Shown: one piece after another, positions 6,091 to 15,681 of the stretch
Layout of the letters: each line of letters starts with the position of its first letter
Numbering within the stretch: the stretch's first letter is position 1
Source: Acinetobacter bohemicus ANC 3994
GTDB lineage: Bacteria; Pseudomonadota; Gammaproteobacteria; Pseudomonadales; Moraxellaceae
DNA length: 64,000 bases
NCBI RefSeq assembly: GCF_000367925.1
Contig: NZ_KB849164.1
Span: 722,349-786,348 of the forward strand
Reading direction: 5' to 3'
Translations under genes and position numbers: made by a program
The notes under the pieces: model-generated
Databases searched by the model: none
Told to the model about the DNA's origin: nothing
Seen by the model: the letters and a program-made list of their open reading frames with translations, nothing else

Positions 6091-8856
6091 ATGTTAATGC
6101 GGTTTAAACAACTTACCATCTCCTTATTTTTAGTAGGCTTGAGTGCCACAGCTTGGTCCCAACCGATTTTGGTTAAATCTCAACAGAAGATTGAGGAATA
6201 TAAATTAGAGAATGGTTTTCGTGTGATCCTTGCGCAAAATGATAAAGAAAATAAAGTATTTATGAATACGGTTTATTTAACTGGTTCATTGAATGATCCG
6301 CAGGGTAAAGGTGGTTTAGCACATTTATTGGAACATTTAGCGTTTAAAGGGACACAGAATATTAAAGGCGAAGAATTTCAACGCCGTCTTGATCAATACA
6401 CCTTAATGACGAATGCCAGTACGGACTATTATTCGACCAAATATACCAATGTCATTCGTCCAGAACAGAATGTGATTAATGAAGTGATTCATCTTGAAGC
6501 TGAACGGATGGATAAATTGGTTCTACAAGAAAAATTTGTCCCTTCAGAAATTTCGATTGTGAAACGTGAACGTGAAGTTCGTATGGATCAACCTTTTTCT
6601 GTAATGATGGATCAAATGTGGAAGTCGGCTTATGGCAATCAATATTTAGGGCGCTTACCGATTGGTGATTTAAACGAATTACAATCCATTAAAATGGATG
6701 AGCTGAATAAGTTTTATCGCACATGGTATGCACCTAACAACGCCGTCATGGTGATTTCAGGTAAATTTGATAAGGCTGAAGTTTTAAAGCAGATTGATCA
6801 AAGGTTTAGTCCAATTGCAGCACGTCATGTTCCAGCACAGACGAAAGTTCCGGTGCTTGATTCGTCTAAAATGAAACAGCGCAATTTTCTGGTGCAAAAG
6901 GGTAGCGATCTAGCGAAATTCAATGTTTATTTGAATGGTAAAAATGAAAAGATCAAACCTGAACTTGTTTTAGTGCCTTATTTATATAGCATGCAGCCGA
7001 GTGGACATCTTTACCAAAGTATGGTGGAAACGGGTTTAAGTACAGCAGTTCAATCAACGACATGGTTGGATCAAGACTTTAATTTAGTTTTTATAGGTGC
7101 AATTTATGCACCTAATCATGATGCCAAGAAAGTTGAATCTGCGCTCATTTCTGGGGTAGAAAAGAATCAACCCTTCAACGAAACTGAACTTAATCGGGTA
7201 AAAAATCTAATTCAAAATCAGTCAGAGAGTGTATTAAGCAATGCCGCAGCATTGGGTGGACGTTTGAGTGATTATTATGTGTCTTATCAGGGTGATTGGT
7301 CGCAGTATTTTACCGATTTGGACAATATAAAAAAACTTAAACTGACCGATGTGAATCAAACCTTAACCCAGTTTTTAGTCCCACAACATCGTATTTCTGG
7401 TGATATTCAACCGACACCTGAAGAGCAGAAAAAAGCATTAAAGCAAAAGCAAGCATCTGAACCGGCTAAAACTTTAACGCAAACCGATATTCAAGCAGAA
7501 CCTTTGAAAGATAGTCGTGTCTATCAGCAGGAGGTTGCAGAATACGTTAAGGCTTCTAAGCAGTCCTTAGTCAATACTGAAAAGAAAATTCAACGTGGCA
7601 CATTGAAGAATGGTATTCAATATGCTTTATATCCGACATCGACACGTGATGATAAAACCTACGCCACAATTTCGATTGATTTTGGCACTGAAAAATCATT
7701 GTTTAATCAAGGTGAAGTTTTAGATTTGATGGCGTATTTATTATTACGTGGTTCAGATCAATATAGCTTGCAAGATATTGCCGATAAATCAATTGAAGCG
7801 GGTGGTGGTGCAACTGCAAATGCAGCAGGCAATAGTATTACCATTCAAATTGTTGCGAAAAAAGAAAAGTTTGCAGATTATTTCAAATTTATGTTAGAGG
7901 TTTTGAAAAAGCCGAAGTTTGAACAATCCCAATTTGATTTGATTAAATCGCAAAGTTTATCTGCGCTAGACCGACCTTATACCGAACCAGAAACCGTGGC
8001 TGCGCTGACCATGACACGTTTGTTAGAGACTTATCAACCGGGGGATTTGCGTTACCATTTTGAACCTGAGGTCTCTAAGCAACAGATTAAGGCTGCGACA
8101 GTTGAGCAAGTGAAGACCTTGTATCAAAATTTCTTTGTCAGTAATCATGCGCAAATTGCAATTACTGGTGATTACCAAGCCAAAGCGATGCTTAAAATAT
8201 TGCAAAAGGAGTTTGGGGGTTGGAAAGCAAAATTGCCATATCAACGACTCAGTTCCGATTATCAAGCTTATCCTGCACAGAAAGTTCATACGTTATCTGA
8301 ACAACGTGAATTTGGTAATTATCAATCTATTTTGACCTTTCCTGTCGGTGCGGATCATCCTGATACGCCTGCCTTAATGGTATTTAGTTATATTTTGGGC
8401 GACTCACAACTTTCTTCGCGCCTCGCACAAGAGCTGCGTGAAAAAAATGCCTTGGTTTATGGTTTTGGCAGTGGTTTAAACTTGGATGAGTGGTTAGATT
8501 CAGGTGCTTTAACCATTGAAGCCAATTACACCGCAGGTAAGTCGGCACAAGTTTCACAGGGTGTGCATAAAGTTTTAAATGATTTGCTCAGCAAAGGTGT
8601 AACCGAGCAAGAGTTGGAAGCTGCCAAAGCCAATATCTTGAAAAAACGGGTTACCGCTTTAGAAGATGAACGCAATATTCATCGCATGCTAACACCACAA
8701 CTTGAACATCATCGAGATCTATTGTTCCGTGAAAAACGTGATCAAGCGTTGGCAAAATTGACTAAAGCCGATGTCGATACTGTTATTAAGAAATATATTA
8801 AGCTGGATCAATTCGTTGAAGTCATGGCTGACCAATATGGCAAAGCAGAAAAGTAA
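6091..8856 (+). CDS. M16 family zinc metallopeptidase, periplasmic
   Basis: A 921-residue two-domain peptidase of the pitrilysin/insulinase clan. The start follows GGAATAATT, and a hydrophobic N-terminus (about residues 4-23, ending ATAWSQP) looks like a signal peptide. The first M16 domain carries the inverted zinc motif HLLEH at residues 78-82 and the third ligand region IVKREREVRMD near 160. The second M16 domain starts near residue 500 (KIQRGTLKNGIQYALYP) and lacks HxxEH, as usual for the non-catalytic half. The R/Y-containing ALVYGFGSGL segment near residue 790 is the typical substrate-binding part of the C-terminal half. It probably degrades peptides in the periplasm; the substrate is unknown. 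It is monocistronic, with a terminator at 8919. Confidence 0.9.
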   Translation: MLMRFKQLTISLFLVGLSATAWSQPILVKSQQKIEEYKLENGFRVILAQNDKENKVFMNTVYLTGSLNDPQGKGGLAHLLEHLAFKGTQNIKGEEFQRRLDQYTLMTNASTDYYSTKYTNVIRPEQNVINEVIHLEAERMDKLVLQEKFVPSEISIVKREREVRMDQPFSVMMDQMWKSAYGNQYLGRLPIGDLNELQSIKMDELNKFYRTWYAPNNAVMVISGKFDKAEVLKQIDQRFSPIAARHVPAQTKVPVLDSSKMKQRNFLVQKGSDLAKFNVYLNGKNEKIKPELVLVPYLYSMQPSGHLYQSMVETGLSTAVQSTTWLDQDFNLVFIGAIYAPNHDAKKVESALISGVEKNQPFNETELNRVKNLIQNQSESVLSNAAALGGRLSDYYVSYQGDWSQYFTDLDNIKKLKLTDVNQTLTQFLVPQHRISGDIQPTPEEQKKALKQKQASEPAKTLTQTDIQAEPLKDSRVYQQEVAEYVKASKQSLVNTEKKIQRGTLKNGIQYALYPTSTRDDKTYATISIDFGTEKSLFNQGEVLDLMAYLLLRGSDQYSLQDIADKSIEAGGGATANAAGNSITIQIVAKKEKFADYFKFMLEVLKKPKFEQSQFDLIKSQSLSALDRPYTEPETVAALTMTRLLETYQPGDLRYHFEPEVSKQQIKAATVEQVKTLYQNFFVSNHAQIAITGDYQAKAMLKILQKEFGGWKAKLPYQRLSSDYQAYPAQKVHTLSEQREFGNYQSILTFPVGADHPDTPALMVFSYILGDSQLSSRLAQELREKNALVYGFGSGLNLDEWLDSGALTIEANYTAGKSAQVSQGVHKVLNDLLSKGVTEQELEAAKANILKKRVTALEDERNIHRMLTPQLEHHRDLLFREKRDQALAKLTKADVDTVIKKYIKLDQFVEVMADQYGKAEK

Positions 8857-8918
8857 TTTTATCTTTCCTTTGTGTTAAGACCAGCAAACTTAAAAAAGTG
8901 CGTGGTCTTCATCCTTCT

Positions 8919-8949
8919 AAACCTCGCTTGATTAAAGGGAGGTTTTTTT
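8919..8949 (+). terminator. M16 peptidase terminator
   Basis: AAACCTC (8919-8925) pairs with GAGGTTT (8939-8945), with an extra CTT/AAG inside, followed by TTTT. It also overlaps the end of the convergent amidohydrolase gene. Confidence 0.7.
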
Positions 8950-10012
8950 ATAAATGATAGAACTGTTTGGCATTGTGATGAAAGACTTGTTGCAATGCAT
9001 TGGGATCATAGGCGATGACGGCATCACTAAAAGCATCAATAATATTGACCAATGATGTACTCACCCGATCCATCGGAAAATTAGAAGCAAACATAACGCG
9101 ATAAGTACCAAAGCTTTTTAGCATATGGGTAATGAGTGGCATGGCTAAATCATAAACTTCTTGTTTGCTGGCTACGCGACCTTGCTTATGAAATTGATGA
9201 CCTAATACAGGCATAAATAAACCTGACATTTTGGTATAGACATTTGGACATAAGGCTAGCTCAGCCATGTCTTCCTGCCAACGAAATAAAATATTTTCAC
9301 GGGCAATTTTGGTCAGTCCCGTAAGTGTACCGACTTGACCAAAAAGCCCTGCAGGTGTGCCAAAGTGATCCAGCACAATGGATGTTTCAGGAAATTGTTT
9401 GGCTAACGCAATTACATCATTTAATTGGGTGGAATAGACCCAAGCATCAAATGTTAAGTTGAGGTGTGCTAAGGCTTCGAAACCTTTTAGAAATTTTTTA
9501 TTACGATATAAGTGCGGTTCATCTGCCCAAGCATGAATGTTTTTATCTTCATGCACTGCGGCCATTTTACGAATGCCTTTAAAGCGTGGCGAAGCTTTAC
9601 GGTGTAACTGCAAGATCTTTTTAAAATTACTGTCTCGTGGGTCTGCTGTTGCGACAATGCCACCTAGTTTGACTGTTTCTTGGTTAAAGGGTAAAGACTC
9701 AATAAAATGGGTTTCATCGACAACGCCTTTGCCTTTGTTTTTATGCCAACGGGCTTCAACATGCACGACTTGTTCGACCAAGTAATGTCCAATATCTTGC
9801 ATATAATTTTCAGGTAAATAAGGCGCAGTAATATGATTGGTTAACCCAAGCGTTTCGATCAGCTCATCGGATTTAACCAGACGTACAAGCTTATCTAGTA
9901 AGTAGGGATGCTTAGCCAATAATTTAACTGCCAAAGCAGCTGAATAGGGCATGTGAGAAGCATCCCATTGGTGAATATGCGCGTCAATAATTGCAAAATC
10001 TAGTTGTTGCAT
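8948..10012 (-). CDS. amidohydrolase family protein (Amidohydro_2)
   Basis: A 354-residue TIM-barrel hydrolase of the amidohydrolase 2 group, which includes 2-pyrone-4,6-dicarboxylate lactonase and related decarboxylases. The metal-binding HxH is seen as DAHIHQWD at residues 10-17. Further signature segments are VVHVEARW, GGIVATADPRD, KGIRKMAA, the barrel histidine in SIVLDHFGTP, and MFASNFPMDR near the end, whose aspartate is the usual catalytic residue. The ATG at 10012 has an AGG ribosome binding site 8 nt upstream. It appears to be a single gene, convergent with the M16 peptidase. The substrate cannot be inferred from context. Confidence 0.82.
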   Translation of the reverse strand: MQQLDFAIIDAHIHQWDASHMPYSAALAVKLLAKHPYLLDKLVRLVKSDELIETLGLTNHITAPYLPENYMQDIGHYLVEQVVHVEARWHKNKGKGVVDETHFIESLPFNQETVKLGGIVATADPRDSNFKKILQLHRKASPRFKGIRKMAAVHEDKNIHAWADEPHLYRNKKFLKGFEALAHLNLTFDAWVYSTQLNDVIALAKQFPETSIVLDHFGTPAGLFGQVGTLTGLTKIARENILFRWQEDMAELALCPNVYTKMSGLFMPVLGHQFHKQGRVASKQEVYDLAMPLITHMLKSFGTYRVMFASNFPMDRVSTSLVNIIDAFSDAVIAYDPNALQQVFHHNAKQFYHL

Positions 10013-10106
10013 ATTTATGCCTAATTCAGCGTATCCTTACTCTTTACCATACTGCAAAGTATGATTGCTTTGAATGACCTTTTATCCAAAAAATAGCGAG
10101 CTAAAA

Positions 10107-10126
10107 AAAGCCCTGACGGGCTTTTA
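10107..10126 (-). terminator. terminator of the DUF3144 gene
   Basis: AAAAGCCC (10107-10114) and GGGCTTTT (10119-10126) enclose a TGAC loop. On the minus strand a T run follows, just after the stop of the gene at 10136. Confidence 0.75.
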
Positions 10127-10135
10127 ATCATATGA

Positions 10136-10531
10136 TCAATGTTTGTGATCATGGTCATGCTTATTGGCATGAAATTCTTCGTTATGACGGAAGCGAAGAT
10201 AGTTTTCAAACTGTTCGCAATATTCATCATAGTTATCTTCAAGCATCATTTGAAACTGTTGCATGATGTAAGACATGACTTGATCTTTAGCATCACGCAT
10301 TTCATTGCCATCTTTAAAGTTGTTGGCTGCGACCCACGTATTAAAACGAGCCGTACCAAATAACATTGCAGCACTGACTTGCCCACGTATTTCAGGTGGC
10401 TTTACTTGCGAACCTTTTTCAATGCGGCAAAAGTCATTGGCATGTTTAATAAATTCATCAGCACGTTCAAAAAAAGCAGCATTTAACGCTTCTTCTTCGG
10501 TTACATCTGTTGCTTCAATCTTTTGAACCAT
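10136..10531 (-). CDS. DUF3144 domain-containing protein
   Basis: A 131-residue protein of the DUF3144 family. The helical core contains FFERADEFIKHANDF, SAAMLFGTARFNTWVAA and a Met/Gln-rich helix (VMSYIMQQFQMMLEDNYDEY). The tail is histidine-rich (HANKHDHDHKH) and could bind metal. The start MVQKIEATDV at 10531 is preceded by AGGAAAAG at suitable spacing; five extra codons upstream lack support. Family members are small gammaproteobacterial proteins of unknown function. It stands alone with its own terminator. Confidence 0.8.
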   Translation of the reverse strand: MVQKIEATDVTEEEALNAAFFERADEFIKHANDFCRIEKGSQVKPPEIRGQVSAAMLFGTARFNTWVAANNFKDGNEMRDAKDQVMSYIMQQFQMMLEDNYDEYCEQFENYLRFRHNEEFHANKHDHDHKH

Positions 10532-10628
10532 GAACTTTTCCTGCAAAAACGATCTAATGCCATATTATAGGCAAAGGCTTGCAGAAACTAAACCTTTGGC
10601 TTAATCTAAAAATAGCCTAAGTATAAAA

Positions 10629-11273
10629 ATGGATAATGTAATGCAAGATGCTATTGCGGTACAAAGTTTAAAAAGTGACATCGCCTTATTGCGTCAAAAT
10701 ATTTGGCCGCCTGTAAATTTAGCCAATGTTGAAGGCTTGCCTATTTATTATGGTTCCAAGGTTGAAGTTGAAGAATATTATCGACAATGGACAGGACTCA
10801 TTGAAAGGGCACAGGATTTATTCCAACCGTTTATGCAGGATGAGGTGGTAGATGCAATTCATTTACCCAGTCATTTGAACTTGCCTTTATTTTATTTTCA
10901 TGTGGATCGGATTCGGATTAATAAAACCCGTGCCAAAGAGTCGAAGACTTTTCGTGGGATTGCCAGTTTGATGGATAAATGCGGACAATATGAAGTTGAA
11001 CAGGTTCAGGCGATGCAAGCTTGGTTAGAAAGTGATGATACTGCTGCCTTAGTTGCACACCGTGAATTTATTGACCTGCGTACCTATGTATTTCAGCATG
11101 GGCAAAGTGACTATACACGGACTCGGTTTTATGTGAATGGTATTGTACTCAGTACAGAACCACACTTTGAATTGGTTGATGCACGTGATAAGCCGCGTAA
11201 ACAGCGTAACGATAGTTATAGCGATCCATTGGCTGATAATCATACGTGGAAAATTTTCGGCAAATATCGCTAA
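10629..11273 (+). CDS. hypothetical protein, 214 aa
   Basis: I do not recognise the family. The soluble 214-residue protein begins with a helical segment (QDAIAVQSLKSDIALLRQNI). Mixed alpha/beta sequence follows with several aromatic clusters (LPLFYFHVDRIRINKTRAKESKTFRGIASLMDKCG region, residues 83-115) and a basic stretch DARDKPRKQRNDSY near the end. There is no signal peptide or membrane segment. Either the ATG at 10629 or the one at 10641 (better spaced from GGAT) may be the start. It lies divergent from the DUF3144 gene with about 100 bp between them and converges on the CYTH-CHAD gene at 11298. Confidence 0.75.
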   Translation: MDNVMQDAIAVQSLKSDIALLRQNIWPPVNLANVEGLPIYYGSKVEVEEYYRQWTGLIERAQDLFQPFMQDEVVDAIHLPSHLNLPLFYFHVDRIRINKTRAKESKTFRGIASLMDKCGQYEVEQVQAMQAWLESDDTAALVAHREFIDLRTYVFQHGQSDYTRTRFYVNGIVLSTEPHFELVDARDKPRKQRNDSYSDPLADNHTWKIFGKYR

Positions 11274-11297
11274 TTTATGGTGATATTTGATTTTCGT

Positions 11298-12761
11298 TTA
11301 TGACCAAAAAGTATCTGTTTTGGAAAATGTGACTAAATGCTGCTCGATTTCTTGCAGTATGTATTTTTTTTCATTGGCAATCCAACCGAGTACAAACCAC
11401 ACTTTTTGTTTGCGCTGAACAATGTCTAGAAACATCGTTTCAGCCACAATTAAATCGTTATATTGTCCCAAACTTTCTTGTAGCGGTTTTAAGTCCTTGA
11501 GATACTTTTTAACGGCTTTATTTTGATAGAGCGAAGCAATAAATTCGACACAATAACGTAAACGTTTGACTCGTTTACGGGTGCGATGTCGTGACGGAAT
11601 ATCCAGCTCTAGAAATTGGTCGGCGTCCTTGCCAATTTGCTGATGCAATTTCTGGAGTTTTTTGGCGATATCTTTTTTTAAGACCGTCTTTTTTTGCTTT
11701 TTGGTGGGTTGATGCACGAATCGCAGTAACGCTAACATTAACTGAACCGTATCTAAAGCACGTAAAGCTGCATCAATCGGAACATTATTTTCCTCTGTAG
11801 CGGGAGGAAGCTGAGTGAAAGGCGCGCCTGCTTGTTGTAGCTGTGGGATGAGGCCTTCATTTAAGGCATCACGGTCTCGCGTTGAACCCAGTTGACGAAA
11901 CAGTGTCGCAAGTTGTTGTTGCCAGTTTGGGTCAACATCATTGGACCAATCGCCAAAAATGCGTAAAGCACTTCTTAGGCGGCGAATCGCGACACGCGTT
12001 TGGTGCACATGTTCATGCGTATAGTGTTCAGAGGCAATGGCTGTGGCATTTGGCAATAGGTGTTGTAAGCTATTATTTACAATTTGTTTTAATGCTGCAT
12101 CGGTAGAGCCTTGTCGATTAAGTTGCAGTGGAGCTGCAAATTGTACAGTTGTAGTCTTTAGGTTTTGGCTTAGACAATCACCACGCTGTGCTTTACTTCT
12201 TACATCTAACCATAAATCATATTGTTTAACCCACGGTTGGATAAATTGAATAAAGTTGGTTATAGCCCCTTTTTTAAGTTCAAATTCAAGCTCATAAATG
12301 GCTAATTTTTGCTTGTCGTGACGAATTTCACCCCGATCCAAACTGACTTCAATTTCTGCATGATTATAATGCACCACATAAACGAGGCGATTTACATCGG
12401 TCTCAAATTGCATGCTTAAATTTTTAGCCTGTTTGCCTAAAGCATGCTCTAGCACTTTTTTTGCTTGTGGATGTGATTGATAAATTTCGAGATTTAAAGC
12501 GGGATGTTCTAGTGGTCCTAAATCAATTTCTAATTCAAAGCGTTCTAAATGATGCTCACTCGACGCCTTTAAGGTTTGTATCCAGTGTGTGTCTTCAAGG
12601 CGTTGTCGCAATGAAATATGCTGTTGGGCTAAATGCCGTTCGGGCGTATCGTAGTATTGTACAAATAGTGAGCGGGGCTGCGCATTTTTAGCCAAAAACA
12701 GTTGGTAGAGTTTTTTTTGATGTTGCGCGGGAATCTGAAATTTTAATTCAACTTCTAGCAT
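11298..12761 (-). CDS. CYTH and CHAD domain-containing protein (inorganic triphosphatase-like)
   Basis: 487 residues. The N-terminal CYTH/triphosphate tunnel domain (about 1-200) shows the hallmark ExExK as E3-V-E5-L-K7. Further acidic and basic tunnel residues include YYDTPERHLAQ, SLRQRLE, WIQTLKAS and YELEFELKKG. This domain hydrolyses tripolyphosphate in E. coli YgiF. The C-terminal CHAD domain (about 225-480) has the basic histidine/arginine helices HQTRVAIRRLRSALRIF and RHRTRKRVKRLRYCVEF, known in this family to bind polyphosphate. A paralogue of the same layout lies directly upstream on the same strand (12931-14391), separated by about 170 bp. A role in polyphosphate metabolism is likely by family, not shown here. 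Confidence 0.88.
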   Translation of the reverse strand: MLEVELKFQIPAQHQKKLYQLFLAKNAQPRSLFVQYYDTPERHLAQQHISLRQRLEDTHWIQTLKASSEHHLERFELEIDLGPLEHPALNLEIYQSHPQAKKVLEHALGKQAKNLSMQFETDVNRLVYVVHYNHAEIEVSLDRGEIRHDKQKLAIYELEFELKKGAITNFIQFIQPWVKQYDLWLDVRSKAQRGDCLSQNLKTTTVQFAAPLQLNRQGSTDAALKQIVNNSLQHLLPNATAIASEHYTHEHVHQTRVAIRRLRSALRIFGDWSNDVDPNWQQQLATLFRQLGSTRDRDALNEGLIPQLQQAGAPFTQLPPATEENNVPIDAALRALDTVQLMLALLRFVHQPTKKQKKTVLKKDIAKKLQKLHQQIGKDADQFLELDIPSRHRTRKRVKRLRYCVEFIASLYQNKAVKKYLKDLKPLQESLGQYNDLIVAETMFLDIVQRKQKVWFVLGWIANEKKYILQEIEQHLVTFSKTDTFWS

Positions 12762-12930
12762 ATCAAAACTCCTGACATTTTATTATTCATGTCGTTCTAT
12801 TTTAATTGTAAGTCAGGCCGAAAAAAATAGTAGTAGTGTTATGCTGAAAAGTAGATCAAGCATATCGTCCAAAATATCGAGATTTATTCGAATAGAGAAC
12901 CATATGCTTTAATTTTAGGCTTTGGATCGT

Positions 12931-14391
12931 TTATTTAATAAATTTCCGGCTGACGAGGAACTGTTCGGTCGCTTCAAGTAAATGCTGCGCATAAACCTCT
13001 TGTTTCGCGGTGAGCCAACCCAAAACAAACCAGTCACTGGCTTCAAGTTCCGTTTGTTGAATATAAGCTGCGGAAGAAGCCAGAATTTGATATTCACTGG
13101 CTGCAAGCTGAGCGTCATTTAAAGCTTTGCTATATTTTTGCAAATTTTTAACATCATAAATCGAGGTTAAAATAGGGAAGCTAAATTTTAACTCATGAAT
13201 TTTAGTGGATAATTTATCGAGGCTTTCAAAGTCAGCAATATCGGCACTGGCCAAACTGTCTTGTAATTGCTTGTATTGATTTTGCAATGTGTTTTGAGCA
13301 AACCATTTTAAATCGTGGGCTTGGGGTTTTTCCTCATGCTCTAAACTAAACATCAAGAGTTCCAAATAGTGATGTACGTTTTGCGTTGAGCGAACTAAAT
13401 TGGACAACTTTTCTTTGGCATACAAAATATCTTTGGTCAGATTGGATGCGGTATTGGGATTTTGTAAGAAAGCTCCCAAAGTAGTTTGCATGTGTTCCAA
13501 ATGCTGTAAATGATCAAACTGCTGTTTAAATGCACCCAGTTGCATGGCCCATTTATCCGAAACGACTTCATTCCAATCTTTAAATAAAGATAGCGTTAAA
13601 TTCAAATGATCTAAGGCAATTTGGGCTTGTTGAACATGTTCTTTTTCCGCCACGACAGCTGCAATGGCCGCAATATTTGGCAGTAAATGTTGTAATTGTT
13701 GAGCAATCAGTAGTCGTAAGTTTTTGTTGGCAGCGTCTTTTTTACTTAACGTAAATTCTTTTGCTGATTTTGCCGGACTGACTTTTTGATGTTTAGCTAA
13801 AAGATGGCCTACTTCAGCTTTACTACGAACATCTAACCAAAGTTGGTATTTTTTTACCCATTCAAAACTAAAGGCTAAAAGGGCTTGGATGGAGCCTGCT
13901 TTAAGCTCAAATTCAACTTCATGAACTTCCCGTTGTGCTGTTTCAGTACGGACTTCACCGACATCTAAACTGACCTCAATATCAGTTTCTTCAAATTGAA
14001 GAACGCGAAAAGTGCGCTGAATATCTGTCTCAAATTGTAATTTAAGTTGCGCTTGTGAGTTGCCCAAAGCATTGCTAAGGATTTGCTGTGCTTCAGCATC
14101 ATTATTATAAATAGTTAAATCAAGCTCTGGTGCTTGCTCTTGTTCACCAAGGTCGTAATTGTGCTCAAAGCGGTGTAAATGGCTTTTTCCCGCAGCCTTT
14201 AAGGTCTGAATCCAACGTGTACCTTCTAATCGTTGTCTTAAGGCAACACCATGTTGTGAAAGCAAGCATTCTTCAGTGTCATAATATTTTGCTTTAAGTT
14301 GAATAATTTCTGATTTTTTAGGATCTAATGCTTTGAGTAAAGCATTACGTCGTGCTTCAGGAATTTGAAATTTTAATTCAACTTCGACCAT
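12931..14391 (-). CDS. CYTH and CHAD domain-containing paralogue with degenerate CHAD
   Basis: 486 residues, tandem duplicate of the gene at 11298. The CYTH domain is intact: E3-V-E5-L-K7, YYDTEECLLSQ, ALRQRLE, WIQTLKAAG and VEFELKAG. In the CHAD half the length and predicted helices are kept, but the conserved basic positions are gone. Where the paralogue has HQTRVAIRRLRSALRIF this protein has QQAQIALDHLNLTLSLF, and the second basic helix reads STKIHELKFSFPI. It is probably still a triphosphatase, but its CHAD half is unlikely to bind polyphosphate the same way. Transcription is likely shared with the downstream paralogue. Translation starts at the ATG at 14391. Confidence 0.85.
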   Translation of the reverse strand: MVEVELKFQIPEARRNALLKALDPKKSEIIQLKAKYYDTEECLLSQHGVALRQRLEGTRWIQTLKAAGKSHLHRFEHNYDLGEQEQAPELDLTIYNNDAEAQQILSNALGNSQAQLKLQFETDIQRTFRVLQFEETDIEVSLDVGEVRTETAQREVHEVEFELKAGSIQALLAFSFEWVKKYQLWLDVRSKAEVGHLLAKHQKVSPAKSAKEFTLSKKDAANKNLRLLIAQQLQHLLPNIAAIAAVVAEKEHVQQAQIALDHLNLTLSLFKDWNEVVSDKWAMQLGAFKQQFDHLQHLEHMQTTLGAFLQNPNTASNLTKDILYAKEKLSNLVRSTQNVHHYLELLMFSLEHEEKPQAHDLKWFAQNTLQNQYKQLQDSLASADIADFESLDKLSTKIHELKFSFPILTSIYDVKNLQKYSKALNDAQLAASEYQILASSAAYIQQTELEASDWFVLGWLTAKQEVYAQHLLEATEQFLVSRKFIK

Positions 14392-14664
14392 GATCTTTCA
14401 TCCTAATTTTTTGACGCTATGTTAGACATAAAAAGCGTCATCTTTACGGTAGAAATGCGTTATGAAAAAATGATTCTTAATAGCGCTTGAATTGTATTCT
14501 TTCTTTTAAGCCTTCAATTGTAGCGAAAATGATTTTTCATGTAAGACTTGACGACGCAATTCTTCTGTCATTGCATTTGAAATGAACAAAAAGTTATCGC
14601 GAGGAACACTTTTGTTTGTATGTGAAATACGCTAACGTAAAGAAAAATAAACAGGATGATAAAA

Positions 14665-15048
14665 ATGAATGCACCCGTAGAGCTTAAATTGGAACTTAAT
14701 TCGCAACCAGAATTTCAACTGCCGATTCAAAATTATCATGAATTTTATCGCTTTTATTTAACCGAGCATCGAAATATCATCAGTCGCCGTTTACACGTAT
14801 TTGGCAGTAGTGTCGGTATATATTTCTTTGGCAAAGCGATTCGTCAAAGAAAGCCAAAATATTTTATCTATGGGCTGTTATCCTGCTATGCTTGTGCATG
14901 GGTCGGACATTTCGTTTTTGAGAAAAACAAACCGGCTAGTTTTAAACAACCGATCTACAGTTTTATTTCGGATTGGCGTATGTTTTCCGATGTATTACGA
15001 GGAAATTTAAGTTTAAAAGACCGCTCATTGGATAAAATTTCAAGCTAA
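14665..15048 (+). CDS. DUF962 / Mpo1-like membrane protein
   Basis: 127 residues from the ATG at 14665, which follows AGGATGA with good spacing. The family signature is clear: FYLTEHRNIISRRLHVFGSS at the N-terminal side and AWVGHFVFEKNKPASFKQP further on, including the conserved histidines. One or two short hydrophobic segments lie between (SSVGIYFFGKA, YFIYGLLSCYACAW). In yeast, Mpo1 is an Fe(II)-dependent dioxygenase in the alpha-oxidation of 2-hydroxy fatty acids. Bacterial members are mostly uncharacterised, so a lipid-oxidation role is inference. The gene stands alone. Confidence 0.8.
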   Translation: MNAPVELKLELNSQPEFQLPIQNYHEFYRFYLTEHRNIISRRLHVFGSSVGIYFFGKAIRQRKPKYFIYGLLSCYACAWVGHFVFEKNKPASFKQPIYSFISDWRMFSDVLRGNLSLKDRSLDKISS

Positions 15049-15228
15049 TGAGAGAACTAAAGCATGATTTAGCCATCATAATAATGCTGGTATGAAAAAC
15101 AGGTCGCACTTTGATCAAAAATTTAAACTGCTTAGGGCTTGCAAAAATAGAATGAATATTCTATTAATAGTTATATGTTGAATTGTTGATCTTTTAGATT
15201 AAACAAAAATACAAATTTAAAGCTTTCC

Positions 15229-15261
15229 AAGCCTAGAGCGACCTTTCTCTGGGCTTTTTTT
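15229..15261 (+). terminator. Rho-independent terminator downstream of the DUF962 gene
   Basis: AAGCCTAGAG (15229-15238) pairs with CTCTGGGCTT (15247-15256), with one G-U pair, followed by a T run. It lies about 180 bp after the stop, so the transcript would have a long 3' region; a separate small RNA ending here is possible but unproven. Confidence 0.65.
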
Positions 15262-15681
15262 ATGCATGAATTTATAGCGAAAATTTACAGTATTTTATCA
15301 TTGGAAAAATACATTTTTATTGGATTAATGGATTGAATTGAAATAGGTTCTAGCTAAAATAGTTGACTCTCTAATTCTTTATCCGCTTCCCCAAGCGCGT
15401 TTTATGACAAAGCATTAGAAAGTCAATTCGTTGTTTTGTTCCAAGTTACTATTTTTTTGTTTATGGTTATTCTGTAGTTGTATTAAATCGTTTAATTTGC
15501 ATTCGATCTATCCCTGAAAATAGGTATTTCCCGCTCAATAATGGGAAATGTGAGATTAATTACAATTTGCTAAGTTTTTCATCCGTCTATGGTTAGCAAT
15601 CAATTACTATTTGCCTGAAATGCACTGAATCTGGTTAATCTTGTGCATATAATAGGGCAGTTTTAATTTTGGCAGTTTTTT
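15262..15681. other. intergenic region upstream of thiE
   Basis: About 420 bp with no gene seen on either strand. I looked for the conserved blocks of a TPP riboswitch (CTGAGA and the GAxCxxGA-type core) and did not find them, so thiE here shows no visible thiamine riboswitch. Confidence 0.4.

Noticed and set aside
15262..15681. TPP riboswitch upstream of thiE
   Set aside because: The conserved THI-box blocks could not be found in either orientation.
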